Source: Isochrysis galbana (taxonomy: Eukaryota > Haptophyta > Isochrysidales > Isochrysidaceae). From it: a stretch of DNA of 64,000 bases. Every line of letters starts with the position of its first letter. The first letter of the stretch is position 1. The position numbers were made by a program, and so were the translations under genes. Shown piece after piece: positions 20,401-28,730 of this stretch. The stretch spans positions 1,363,782-1,427,781 of the forward strand of contig CM030939.1 in the NCBI GenBank assembly GCA_018136815.1. Direction: 5' to 3'. The notes beneath the pieces are model-generated. The model saw only the letters and a list, made by a program, of their open reading frames with translations. It made no database searches and was not told where the DNA came from.

Positions 20401-20725
20401 ACTGCAGTCCACCTGGCGCATCCGCCTCGGCAGAGGGCGCATAAAAACGCGCGCCCGAAAGAAGCTCGAGACCCGCCTCGACCACCACATCCATCGCCGA
20501 CGGAGACAGCTCATCCCCCGCCTCGGTCGGAAGGCCAGCCTCGAAGCGAGACCGACGCAGCCGGCGTTCGAGGGCGCGTTGGAGCCAACTCCACTCGAAG
20601 AGCGGCAACGCGCCTGGCTGCGACGGCTCAAGGCAGAGAAGCAGCAGTTGCAGTTGCCTCGGGCACTCCAGCCGTAATAGGGCTTCAAGTCGCTCCGAGG
20701 GGAGAGAGAGAAGCCATCCATCCAT
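17447..20725 (-). CDS. Non-canonical poly(A)/poly(U) polymerase (Trf4/Cid1-type nucleotidyltransferase) with long coiled-coil region
   Basis: Single-exon ORF of 1092 residues from ATG 20725. The C-terminal 320 residues hold the catalytic core: GSWAVGLHAPSSDVDLL (about 791-807) gives the pol-beta motif with Asp 803 and Asp 805, and LALDISLEG supplies the third Asp (872). Next is a PAP-associated central domain with LVLTLKQLLASRGLSDGY and GGLSSYALVLM, the pattern of Trf4/PAPD5-like enzymes that add A or U tails to RNA in nuclear surveillance. Residues 1-300 are helical and unrecognised. About 300-340 is Lys/Arg-rich (a likely nuclear signal). About 430-690 is charged coiled coil with at least five imperfect copies of a motif like AAIEEERxRRL spaced about 35 residues. 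Substrate base preference is not deducible. The length far exceeds typical Trf4 proteins because of the N-terminal two thirds. Confidence 0.87.
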   Translation of the reverse strand: MDGWLLSLPSERLEALLRLECPRQLQLLLLCLEPSQPGALPLFEWSWLQRALERRLRRSRFEAGLPTEAGDELSPSAMDVVVEAGLELLSGARFYAPSAEADAPGGLQWTGLCLEDDWAHRPDRLLDILRRVSAGRLNEEPELGGAPAGAQADCPKWLRERRYVDAGSLFGAMLHGRLHSAFAAGSASSSDDASHGTAHERERRRASRLTEFYATMSAAERQAVRATLAGEPACAPILAMAETEGDLQGACREAWVRALVLVPVHVGIRRGAVRRLAATARQIESAMAAAEEVTLLRELEGEKGARSKGRKKKGRPTSRKGRSPAAESSVSSALASMKLSSPRGADATGAPIAEPPPGASGSAVGKMEDTTFSAPETTEAVWCECVITAPINGRSAARAHRHARRAAREVVAALVERALDEAARRERCLQKAAAKEAKRAIRLQRQHEGTAGGANAPREAKEWWSEAVRVLLVEVESTRSDKTEGERASRRLQAIAAAEAERSRRLAELEEEVDDERRRREVARAAAREAAEGERRRRMSIIRLEELEQTRQRRCTQRAAIAAMERERERRVSVHEEFETEQTLANALARRRRQHLAFAAIEEERARRLGVLRLVQAQSDQGQREQRALAVAAIEEERQRRLYASAACAFLSATGCRPPTPVSAAPLVAAPPAEAEAAGTPTRLLEGSMVPLVDRRLVERQWAAFASGVGRELSEEETEERARRRLWASNAARLASVQGERLRAVSTGLEAWADTTQEALAPLHLHVARCRARLQVAAATLWPEARVEIFGSWAVGLHAPSSDVDLLVRGAPAGQATETSLGLLAGVLEHEDWLAHIHVLGKARVPLIKASAHLPPELHALAAGSGGCLALDISLEGRGHAGAATTAFTRDVLLAQLPPLRPLVLTLKQLLASRGLSDGYRGGLSSYALVLMAAALLQSHEAALGRRHALGVGAALLRFCELYGGPTEPPCPRGLLGEAHGLAHPPTAAALAVRLDEGSRLRPTRVARALLDGAPLLVQDPLDTDNNVGSGAFNFHAIQRLLREVANRLEQGGDDERVGPATSPEELLQEVIGFVCGRQSDKGAQIERPQEL

Positions 20726-21264
20726 CAGAAAGGCGCTCGCTCGCTGTGTTTCTCTTCCCTCAGAGAGAGAGAGAGGGGGGGGGGGAGGGGGGGCGGGAAT
20801 AGGAGACCAGTAGGTGGTAAGAAAGGCCGCGTGTTCCCTTTATTCTTAGTTCTTAAGGGGGGGGGGGGGGTGAGTCGGTCGTGGGGACGGGTGTGTTCAC
20901 ACCGTCTCTGAACGCTCCGTGTCTCGCTGGGGAGGTCTGTCGCCTGTCTTCCTCTAGAGGCTTGAACTTCTCAAAACGGCCCCATTTCTATTGGAAAGCT
21001 TAAAATTTGAGCCTTAGACCTCTAGATGTTGCTCCAACTAGATGAAAGTTGCCCCCGGCCACTATCTAGGCCGACATGTGCTTCTTTTTTCAAAAGATGG
21101 TGGTGGTGACTCACAGTGACGTTATGCGCAAGCGCGCGCGCGAAAGCAGGAGCCTCACAAACGAGCCCCGACACCAAGGGCAGGGGGGCAGGCACTCACG
21201 GCAGCCTCTTGCGCCACGAGGGCGCCTTCAAGCCGGGAAACTGCACCCATATTTCGACGCTAGG
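20726..21264. other. Spacer upstream of the nucleotidyltransferase gene
   Basis: A GA-rich run and G-runs at 20767-20795 and 20858-20870 lie just upstream of the minus-strand start, on the coding strand as C/T-rich leader. 20870-21264 has no supported feature. Confidence 0.4.
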
Positions 21265-21690
21265 TGTCGTTCCGTCAATAGTGGGACATCAGTAGAATTG
21301 AGCGATCAAATGTCCACAGTTGTATTGTAGTTGTTTAACATTAGATCTTGTTAAAATTATAAGAGAGAGAGGCCGTCAAAGCTTCTTCGCTAATCACATC
21401 GGTGCACGCCGTGCATGGGCACGGCGCGATGTGCATCGGTCCCCCCGCGGATACGCCGTGCGCGCGCATGTCAACCCGTTCCATGTGTGTAGCCCCTGCG
21501 GCCCACAACTACGTAAACTGGCCATATAAGAGATGTTTCGTTACACAGCGCCTGTGATGACTTGCAATCACATGTGCACGCCGTGCGTGGGCACGGCGCG
21601 ATGTGCACCGGCGCACCCCCCGCGGGGGCGCCGTGCGTGCGCATAGCAACTTCCAGGAAGGTGCACGCCGTGCGTTCACTCTTTTCGCGG
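21265..21690 (+). repeat. Dispersed repeat modules shared with 36345-36710
   Basis: Module one (21265-21330) contains TTCCGTCAATAGTGGGACAT and AAATGTCCACAGTT, matched at 36345-36400. Module two, with GATGTGCATCGGT, CCCCCGCGGA and CGCCGTGC words, occurs twice here (about 21395-21530 and 21570-21680) and once at 36585-36705, where it ends with a similar ACGTAAAC...ATATAAGAGA. The element type is unknown. Confidence 0.6.
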
Positions 21691-21807
21691 GGGAACTCTG
21701 GGCGCGGAGGACGGGCGGAACAAAGTGTGATTGCCACTCATCATGCAGCATAACAACTTTTTCTGCACGCCGTTCCTTCTTGGCGAAAAGTGCGGAAGGA
21801 CCTGCCC

Positions 21808-21965
21808 TTCCTCCTGCCCCCTTCCTCCTGCCCCCTTCCTCCTGCCCCCTTCCTCCTGCCCCCTTCCTCCTGCCCTTCCTCCTGCCCTTCCTCCTGCCCT
21901 GCCCTTCCTGCTCTTCCTCCTGCCCTGCCCTTCCTGCCCTTCCTCCTGCCCTTCCTCGTGCCCCT
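21808..21965 (+). repeat. Minisatellite of CTTCCTCCTGCCCCC units
   Basis: Five to six direct 15-base units CTTCCTCCTGCCCCC are followed by 12-base variants CTTCCTCCTGCC and mixed TGCCCTGCC units. ORFs on both strands across it are low-complexity by-products. Confidence 0.85.
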
Positions 21966-22172
21966 TCCTCACCTATTGCTCGTCACCACTATTGTTCATA
22001 ACTAAAAAGAAAACAGATTGTGGTCCTCTTTTGACGGAACGCGACTTCTGCACACACTCCCTCTTCTTGCACACCCCTTTCTTCAAGTTTCCACATGAAC
22101 ACAACATGAAACCCACCCACGGGCACGGATCAGTCGCACACGTACACATCATCTCACATGCCCGGAAGGAGG

Positions 22173-22827
22173 TTACCCGCGCTTGCGCGCGAGTTCATCT
22201 GCTACGGTAGTCCGCTCAAGCCGTGCTGCCTTCCTCCTTTGCGCCTCCTGAGCGCCCTGAGTTGCTAACGCGCGCCTCTTAGCCTTCTCTGCCTGCATAT
22301 CTCTAAGGGTCCAAGAGCCCGATAGCTCGAACAGCCGGATCGATCCTGCGCTGACCCGTTGTCCCGTTGTCACCATCGCTATCCGCGTCCGAGTCGCAAT
22401 CGGTCGCGTCACCTGCGCTCGCCCGAGCGCCCGAGCCACTAGCTGAACTCATAGAAAGCACGCCACGAGACGGGTCATAAGGAGCCTCCGCCTTGTCTTG
22501 CATCTTCCGAGCAAAAGCCTCAAGCTGTGCCATTTTCGCTTCAGCGGCCGCCAAGCTTCCACGCCGCACGCCCGGCGGCGTCTTCTTAGCCTCGGTAAGG
22601 GTGGACGGGCCTGGAGAGGACACGTCCGCCTTGCTCGAGACGCCCCTGTTCGTCGATTGGTCAACAAAGTGTGAGCGGTCAATGAGCTCTGGGCACAGCC
22701 TATTCCCCGCCACACGAGTGCCCAACTTTGAGCCGGCGTGCCTGTATCCCAAGGACGTTGATGGATCGGATGTAAGCGACGAAGACGAGAGTCCGTAGAC
22801 GCGACTTCCAACATGACCAATTTCCAC
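22173..22827 (-). pseudogene. Possible low-complexity gene fragment with a frame change
   Basis: A minus-strand frame from 22827 has no ATG at its 5' end and reads a Ser/Asp-rich protein including a helical stretch AAAEAKMAQLEAFARKMQDK. It stops at 22303, but a second frame continues a Lys/Arg/Ala-rich helix (MQAEKAKRRALATQ) to 22173. Either a splice or a frameshift would join them. I recognise no family. Codon use is GC-rich like host genes. Confidence 0.3.
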
Positions 22828-22984
22828 GCGGTGCGCGGGGCCGTCAGAGGCCTGAAATTGAGTATTTTTCGAAAATTTTGCCGGAGGACCCCGGATTTTT
22901 TTTGCTGATCTCTCAAACTCAAACCAGAACCTATAGGGAGCTTAATTAGGTCCTCGTTTGCCCATTACCGATGGTGCCCTTCGC

Positions 22985-23096
22985 ACCCCCCTAGTGAGTG
23001 ACCGGGCTACAAAAAAGCTAAAAACAGCCGTTTTTGGTGTGTTTCTAGACTTCTAGCTTCTAGTTCTAGACCTAACCCACCGTGTTTCACATCTAG
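22985..23096. repeat. Word island with GTTTTTGG / TTCTAG words and a CCTAG-type right end
   Basis: AAAAACAGCCGTTTTTGG and repeated CTTCTAG/TTCTAG words lie next to an end reading CGTGTTTCACATCTAGG, whose complement CCTAGATGTGAAACACG resembles the hAT-like termini. No left terminus or target duplication found. Confidence 0.5.
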
Positions 23097-23187
23097 GGTT
23101 ATCGCGCGCGTAAATAATCTCCAAGTCCGAGTCCCAACGGCCTCGCTGGCGGATCTCGAGAGGTTGGCCTCCGCCGTCGGCGACGTC

Positions 23188-23380
23188 CCTAGATGGGAAA
23201 TACGCATTTACCGTATTTGGCCAGAGGCCAAATGCATATGTATTTGGCTGTATTTGAAGCGCGTCCTGGGTTGTAGGCCTCGAATGTATTTGAAATGTAT
23301 TTATTGGCCGGAGGCCAAATACATATGCATATGTAATTTGGCTGTATTTGCGGGCCCCAGCACCTTATTTCCCATCTAGG
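23188..23380. mobile_element. 193-bp hAT-like MITE with AAATAC words, copy 1
   Basis: Termini CCTAGATGGGAAATA are perfectly inverted (left at 23188, right end at 23380). The 8-bp duplication GCGACGTC lies at 23180-23187 and 23381-23388. Inside, CCAAATAC/GTATTTGG words occur about eight times in both orientations, often beside CATATG. The copy at 49168-49360 is an inverted relative. Confidence 0.9.
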
Positions 23381-23554
23381 GCGACGTCTGTCGCGCCGCC
23401 GATGCGGAACGCTCGTGTCCGCCCGTGTCTGTCCCACAGCTCACAGTTCACAGCTCACACAGCTCACAGCTCCTCTCTGATGGAGTTGCTCCTTAGTGAC
23501 CGTAGAAAGTAAACAGCGAGGGTTTGTGACGAGAGGTTTGGCCGGCGGGCGACG

Positions 23555-24921
23555 ATGTCGCAGGTGACACCCTCGCTTCTCCTCTCCTCTCCTCGTCTCT
23601 CCCTGTCGCCCCTCGTAGCACCTCTCCTGTCGTCCCTCCTCTCCTGTCCCCTCCTCTCCTCTCCTCGCCTCCCCTCCCCGCTGGCCTCTCCTCTCCCCTC
23701 TCCTTTTCCCTCTTTTCCCTCCTCTGCCCACCAACTCTTCCCTCGGTCTCACCTCACGTCACTTCTCCTCTCCTGATGGGCGATCTCGCGGGGCGCCGTC
23801 TCTGGCGGTCTCGCTGCCGCACGCGGGCTCTGTCATCAATTTGCCGCTGCATTGTCCGCACGCAGACCATGACGCTGCTCACGCTCATCGAGGAGGGGAG
23901 CTACGTCAGGGGTGAGAGAGAGAGAGAGAGGGGAGCTCGTTGAATAAATGAGGGCTGTTGGGAGCTGGAGCCCTGGGAGAGGCCGGGCACTTGCGGATCC
24001 AGGGGCCGCACCACAGCATAGCTCGGCTGCTGACAATTTACGATTGTAGCCTGAGTACAGAAGACGGCCCATGAAAAGGCAAGGAGGACGGTGTGAGGTG
24101 GTGCGGTGGGAGGTTGGGGACAGAGGAAGTTGATCGTGGGGGTGGGGTGGGGGTTGGATGGAATTGAGGGAGGAGACATACGAGATGGAGGCAGGGAGCG
24201 TGCCGCATACATGAGAGCCCGTTTGGTCGGCAAGCCCGTAGGAAGGACGACCAGACAGTGGAGAAAGGAAGACAGAACGTGGCTTGGCAGAACTGATGCT
24301 ACAAGGGGCGAGGGCAGCGTTTAGAAGGGCACACCGCGACGAACGTGGGGATTGGCAAATCAGTTGTGCTATTGCCCACGCTCTTGCTTCTTCCTATTGC
24401 CCAGTCCTCCAGGTTATTCAAGGTGGTACCGACCCCGACAGAAGTCACCTGGGCGTCTCGCCGCTCTCGCTAGCTATCGAGTGCGGTGACCCGGATATGG
24501 TGTGTCTTCACGTGCCGCCCGTCCCTCACCGCCGCAACAATTGCTCGCGACATGCCCCTGCCCACCCCCATCCCGATATTCCCACCCCTCGCAGGTGGCC
24601 ATTTTGCTGGATTGGAAGGCGGACCCTCTCAAGAAGCACGGGCTGACAAGGCCGTCGGCATTGCAGCTCGCAGAGAGCATCAGCAATGACGAGAAGCACC
24701 CGCACCACAAGGCAGCGCGCGAGATTGTTGCGCTGATCGGCGATCCTGACTTAGTCAAAGCAAGGCTCAAGGCGCTCGAACCGGTCATCCAAAAAATGAG
24801 GGACTCCGACCGTCGTAAGGCCATCATTTTCTCGATTGTGTGTGCGATCATCGCGGCCTGTGCAACCGTGATGTACAAGACGGTGGCGGTCAACGTGCCT
24901 AACGAGGCCGGCGAGCTTTGA
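23555..24921 (+). CDS. Small ankyrin-repeat protein with C-terminal membrane anchor
   Basis: Proposed exons 23555-23563, 23866-23911, 24405-24499 and 24595-24921 (introns 302, 493 and 95 bp, all GT-AG) stay in frame and give 158 residues. The phase-1 junction 23911/24405 restores LIEEGSYVRVLQVIQGG. Ankyrin-like helices follow: GVSPLSLAIECGDPDMVAIL and LLDWKADPLKKHGLTRPSAL. The tail has a basic DRRK before one hydrophobic segment (AIIFSIVCAIIAACATVMY), so it looks like a tail-anchored protein with its ankyrin part in the cytosol. The three-codon first exon is the weakest part; the last two exons are solid. Partner and function are unknown. Confidence 0.68.
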
Positions 24922-25111
24922 GCGTGTTGCGCTGGCATGTGCCGCGAACAACCGCATTATGGCGAAGACCCTCATTGGTGCCCGGTGGGCAAGAGGCTGT
25001 TGGCGAGGCCACAAGACGCTCGCGAGGCCACCGGCGAGGCCAGCGACCATCGCTGCGTCCGCCATCGCGCGCCGCCGCAAGGAAAAGAGTAGATGAAATT
25101 GAATTTAAAAA

Positions 25112-25260
25112 TAAAATCCTCTTAAAAATCTCCGCTACGCGTGCGGCGTGAGGCAATGTGCTCATGGACTTCCCTACTACCCAACCTTAACCCCTAACAC
25201 CCCCTCCCCCTTCCTCCCCAACTCCCTCTTTAGCGGAGAAGCTAGTTCTGGGAAGGCTGC
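25112..25260 (-). repeat. Dispersed ~200-bp repeat with splice-acceptor-like core, copy C
   Basis: Inverse of the repeats at 38488-38691 and 56534-56732, sharing TTAGGGGTTAAGGTTGGGTAG and TGCCTCACGCCGCAC. On the plus strand it reads a pyrimidine-rich run ending TCTTTAG|CGGAGAAG, a good 3' splice site shape, just before the piggyBac coding part. The upstream half may therefore be an intron of the transposase gene. Confidence 0.6.
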
Positions 25261-26101
25261 CGCCCAGAGCTTGCGCCTCGTCAAGCCATGGTTCGGATCT
25301 CGCCGCGTAATCGCATGCGATTCATGGTTCGCCAGCAAAAAGCTTGCGCACCTGCTCTGGCGGCACCAGCTCTTCATGATCGGCGACGTGAAGACGAACA
25401 CAGCGCAGTTCTGTGCTCCAGCTCTAATTGCCGCCTGCCCGAAAATCGAGGGCCGATGGTCGTGCTACACCGCAACTTTGCCGCCCCTTGCCGGCGAAGA
25501 ATCGTGCCAGATCAACGCCATCGGCCACTGCAAGGGCTCGACGGACTCCCACATCCACAAGTACATTTTCACTGCGGGCACCTCGGAGAGCGGACGTGAC
25601 CAGTTCATCATTGATGAAGGCGACCAGGAGCTCGGCGTGCCTGAGGAGGCGATCGGCGTCACCGATGCTCCTCGAGACCGTTGCAAGCGCCCGTGCCCAA
25701 AGGTTCTAAACGACTACACTCAGGCCCAGCCAGCCATCGACGTTCACAATCGACTTCGCCAACGGCATCTGGCGATGGAGAAGGCCATCCTCACCAACAG
25801 CTTCAAGATGCGCTTCTTCACGACGAACCTAGGCATGCAGGTTGTTGACGCCTATCTCGCCCACAAGTTCCTTAATGATCCGAACGCGGATTTTAAGGAG
25901 GAGATGGAAAAACTCGCCTTCCGACTCATGCACAATCCTGACGCACCCCAACGCACATCGCCCACCCGCCTTTTTAGCATCCTCGTCCGAAAAGACGGCG
26001 CGAAGTCCCGTCGGACCCCCCGCCGCTTGCATATGCTCTGGCGGCTCACACGAGCCGAACAGGACGTCGCTCTCACTCAGAGATGTGCTTCTTTCACTTA
26101 A
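25235..26101 (+). pseudogene. piggyBac-type (DDE_Tnp_1_7) transposase, 5'-truncated
   Basis: The frame is open from about 25235 to TAA at 26101, about 288 codons; intact piggyBac transposases have 550-650. Family blocks: LRLVKPWFGSRRVIACDSWF (second catalytic Asp in ACDSWF, where piggyBac has D[NS]xF[TA]S) then LAHLLWRHQLFMIG; a basic middle; and QPAIDVHNRLRQRHLAME with the third Asp, followed by MRFFTTNLGMQVVDAYLAHK. The first catalytic Asp region and N-terminal half are missing, as is the usual Cys-rich zinc tail. No ATG suits the start: the sequence upstream is the dispersed repeat, which could hold an intron. It lies about 500 bp from the telomere repeats. Probably inactive alone. Confidence 0.82.
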
Positions 26102-26329
26102 AAGGTGGCGCGAGCGCGGCGCGAGCGATCTGAGGGGTGAGACGGGACAGTTCAGCGCGTGGGGGGCGCTTGGGGGCAGGCAGAGAAGGGGGAAAGGGGA
26201 GAGGGGCCACTCACCCATGAGGCACGAGACGCCCGGCAACGGGGGAAAGATGTTCAATACCAAGGGGGGGGGGGCTCCCCTCTCTCCCAATACCAAGGGG
26301 GGGGCTCTCCTCTCTCCCGCTCCACTTCT

Positions 26330-26425
26330 ACCCAAATATGCAGGAAATATGCGAAAATGTGTCGACATATGCAGATCTGACAAATCTACCCAAATATGAA
26401 ATTGCATATGCTGCATATTTCTACC
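26330..26425. repeat. Word island built from AAATATGC / CATATG
   Basis: ACCCAAATATG occurs twice and GCATAT or its complement five times, ending GCATATTTCTACCGG. It is AT-rich and lies directly before the subtelomeric repeats. Confidence 0.55.
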
Positions 26426-26429
26426 GGGG

Positions 26430-26707
26430 CCTAGGGCTAGGGCAAGGGCTGAGAGTTAGGGTAAGGGTAAGGGTAACGGTAAGGGTGAGGCTAGGGCTAA
26501 GGGCTAGGGCTAAGGGCTAGGGCTAAGGGCTGAGGGCTGAGGGCTGAGAGCTGAGGGCTGAGGGCTGAGGGCTGAGGGCTGAGGGCTGAGGGCTGAGGGC
26601 TGAGGGCTGAGGACTGAGGGCTGAGGGCTGAGGGCTGAGGGCTGAGGGCTAAGGTTAGGGTTAGGGTTAGGGTTAGGGTTAGGGTTAGGGTTAGGGTGAG
26701 GGTTAGG

Positions 26708-26739
<32 letters not shown>

Positions 26740-27395
26740 TAGGGTTAGGGTTAGGGTTAGGGTTAGGGTTAGGGTTAGGGTTAGGGTTAGGGTTAGGGTT
26801 AGGGTTAGGGTTAGGGTTAGGGTTAGGGTTAGGGTTAGGGTTAGGGTTAGGGTTAGGGTTAGGGTTAGGGTTAGGGTTAGGGTTAGGGTTAGGGTTAGGG
26901 TTAGGGTTAGGGTTAGGGTTAGGGTTAGGGTTAGGGTTAGGGTTAGGGTTAGGGTTAGGGTTAGGGTTAGGGTTAGGGTTAGGGTTAGGGTTAGGGTTAG
27001 GGTTAGGGTTAGGGTTAGGGTTAGGGTTAGGGTTAGGGTTAGGGTTAGGGTTAGGGTTAGGGTTAGGGTTAGGGTTAGGGTTAGGGTTAGGGTTAGGGTT
27101 AGGGTTAGGGTTAGGGTTAGGGTTAGGGTTAGGGTTAGGGTTAGGGTTAGGGTTAGGGTTAGGGTTAGGTTAGGGTTAGGGTTAGGGTTAGGGTTAGGGT
27201 TAGGGTTAGGGTTAGGGTTAGGGTTAGGGTTAGGGTTAGGGTTAGGGTTAGGGTTAGGGTTAGGGTTAGGGTTAGGGTTAGGGTTAGGGTTAGGGTTAGG
27301 GTTAGGGTTAGGGTTAGGGTTAGGGTTAGGGTTAGGGTAGGGTTAGGGTTAGGGTTAGGGTTAGGGTTAGGGTTAGGGTTAGGGTTAGGGTTAGG
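26430..27395 (+). repeat. Telomere: degenerate subtelomeric variants grading into (TTAGGG)n
   Basis: From left to right: mixed GGGCTAGGGCTAAG variants; about 17 copies of GGGCTGA (26527-26650); a block of TGAGGG; then about 100 near-perfect TTAGGG units to the gap, with single lesions near 27168 and 27338. Variant repeats inside and perfect repeats outside, with the G-rich strand running 5' to 3' toward the end, is the normal order for a right-hand chromosome end. A long Arg-Val ORF across it is an artefact. Confidence 0.95.
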
Positions 27396-27495
27396 NNNNN
27401 NNNNNNNNNNNNNNNNNNNNNNNNNNNNNNNNNNNNNNNNNNNNNNNNNNNNNNNNNNNNNNNNNNNNNNNNNNNNNNNNNNNNNNNNNNNNNNN
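27396..27495. other. Assembly gap of exactly 100 N
   Basis: Ambiguous bases only. The round length is the usual convention for a gap of unknown size placed by scaffolding. Confidence 0.99.
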
Positions 27496-27684
27496 CTCGG
27501 CCGGACCGTCGTACGCTCTGCCCCATTTCAATGGGGTGTATAACTCGTCTGGTGATGGCTGCGGGTTGGCTCTCTCATAAATGTGGGGTTCTCCCATCAC
27601 ATTAAGCTTGACTTCGTGATAGTCGCCGATCCATCCGGATGGGGGACCCCGCCAGACACCAAATACACAGGGCATTGATGCGCC
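27496..27684 (-). other. Unrecognised partial ORF at the start of the second contig
   Basis: The minus strand carries an open frame that runs off into the gap, reading VWRGPPSGWIGDYHEVKLNV then MGEPHIYERANPQPSPDELY. The composition looks like real protein (Trp, Tyr, charged residues) and not low complexity, but I cannot name a family. It abuts two units of the 29-bp satellite. Confidence 0.35.
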
Positions 27685-27730
27685 TTTACTATACGGCCAG
27701 CTATTCATGCGCCTGTACTATACTGCCAGC
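27685..27730 (+). repeat. Two isolated units of the 29-bp satellite
   Basis: Contains TACTATACGGCCAGCTATTC and a further CATGCGCCTGTACTATACTG, the same unit as the array at 30757-34276, about 3 kb away. Confidence 0.85.
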
Positions 27731-27732
27731 CA

Positions 27733-27990
27733 TTCTAAAAACTATTGTTATAGTTTGAACTATGGAGCGTGCCGCGACCGCTCCCGAGCCCCAGGCGACC
27801 CTCGCCGCCGCGCCCCACCTGGGACGCCCCACGCCGCCCGAGGCGGCTCGTCAGAAAGCCCTCTCAAAGCCCATCCAGCCCATCCAAACCACACCCGCGC
27901 AAGTGCGCGGGGTGGCGAGCTCTGGCACCGAACAGGTTGCCAGCACCATGGCTCTGCGTATCATGCAGGGGGTCTTTGAGACCCCCTCCA
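27733..27990 (+). mobile_element. 5' fragment of a LINE-like retrotransposon, copy 2
   Basis: Same hairpin AACTATTGTTATAGTT and MERAATAPEPQATLA start as 9692-9960, with small indels that keep the frame partly open (about 90 codons). Confidence 0.7.
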
Positions 27991-28139
27991 ACAGTGGGAA
28001 ATCCTCCCACCCCAAGAGCACCTCATGTGGGAGGGCAGCTCAGCTGCCCTCTCCATGCCCATGGTGGAAACCTCTACCTTCAGTGCACCCAACATGGGAG
28101 GGCACTTCACAACCATGTCGAACATGCGATGACTACTGG
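27991..28139. other. Short spacer between two LINE fragments
   Basis: No feature recognised; possibly the tail of copy 2. Confidence 0.3.
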
Positions 28140-28458
28140 CTCGTAGGCAGAGGGCCGTTCGATCGAGCCGGCAGCTGACGCGGCCGTGAAAGAGTCGTTG
28201 GTTGTTGCTTGCGGGAATATATCTGAGAGGTCATAGTAGGAGTCGGGTCTCTTCCAGAACTCCGGGAGTTTGCTTGGGCCCGTTATCCCCTCGGTTAGCT
28301 TGCTCGTGTGTATCGTCGAGAGCACTGCTGCCCTCCCTATGCTTGTGCGGCAGAACCATGCGTCGAGCACTTGCTTCCATTGCGCCTGGCGGGCGTCCAG
28401 GTAGTTTAGGATCCATTTGGATTGTAGCGCTTTGACGTGGTTGTCCCAGTCCAGGAGG
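28140..28458 (-). mobile_element. LINE reverse transcriptase C-terminal relic, copy 2
   Basis: The minus strand reads WDNHVKALQSKWILNYLDAR in one frame, then LDAWFCRTSIGRAAVLSTIH and a tail DLSDIFPQATTNDSFTAASA that is shared with 38204-38345 (plus). It lies in the same orientation downstream of the ORF1-like gene at 28724-30154, with a DNA element between, so both may derive from one LINE. Confidence 0.65.
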
Positions 28459-28459
28459 C

Positions 28460-28730
28460 AGAAGAGCTCCCCATTGGGTGGTATCAGCCACTTCTCCCGT
28501 TTCTAGGACAAGCAGCATTTCCGACCAGGTGACCCGCAAACGCGTCACAAAACTTGGTGTTGCTGAGGGAATGGTGCCTAGGTACACTTGGAGCATTCAA
28601 TGAGGACATGCATGTGGTAACTCAATAGCCAAGGTTTGGGACAAAATAACATGGTATGCTCATGCTCTCACCTAGCAAAGTCCGTCCTAGTTTCTAGGAC
28701 TGGTCCTAGAAAGCTGGGTACCTTTATCCG
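28460..28730 (+). mobile_element. Truncated copy of the TCCTAGTTTCTAGGA element
   Basis: Nearly identical to 35932-36210, including the right end GTCCTAGTTTCTAGGACTGG and TTTATCCG. The left 390 bases of the full copy are missing. Its right end supplies the stop codon of the ORF read from 30154. Confidence 0.8.

Noticed and set aside
18180-20802. Plus-strand ORFs of 405, 270 and 258 codons opposite the nucleotidyltransferase
   Set aside because: Ser/Arg/Ala-rich shadow frames typical of GC-rich antisense reading; the minus strand has clear catalytic motifs.
26696-27340. A 214-codon Arg-Val / Gly-Leu repeat ORF
   Set aside because: It is the translation of TTAGGG telomere repeat.
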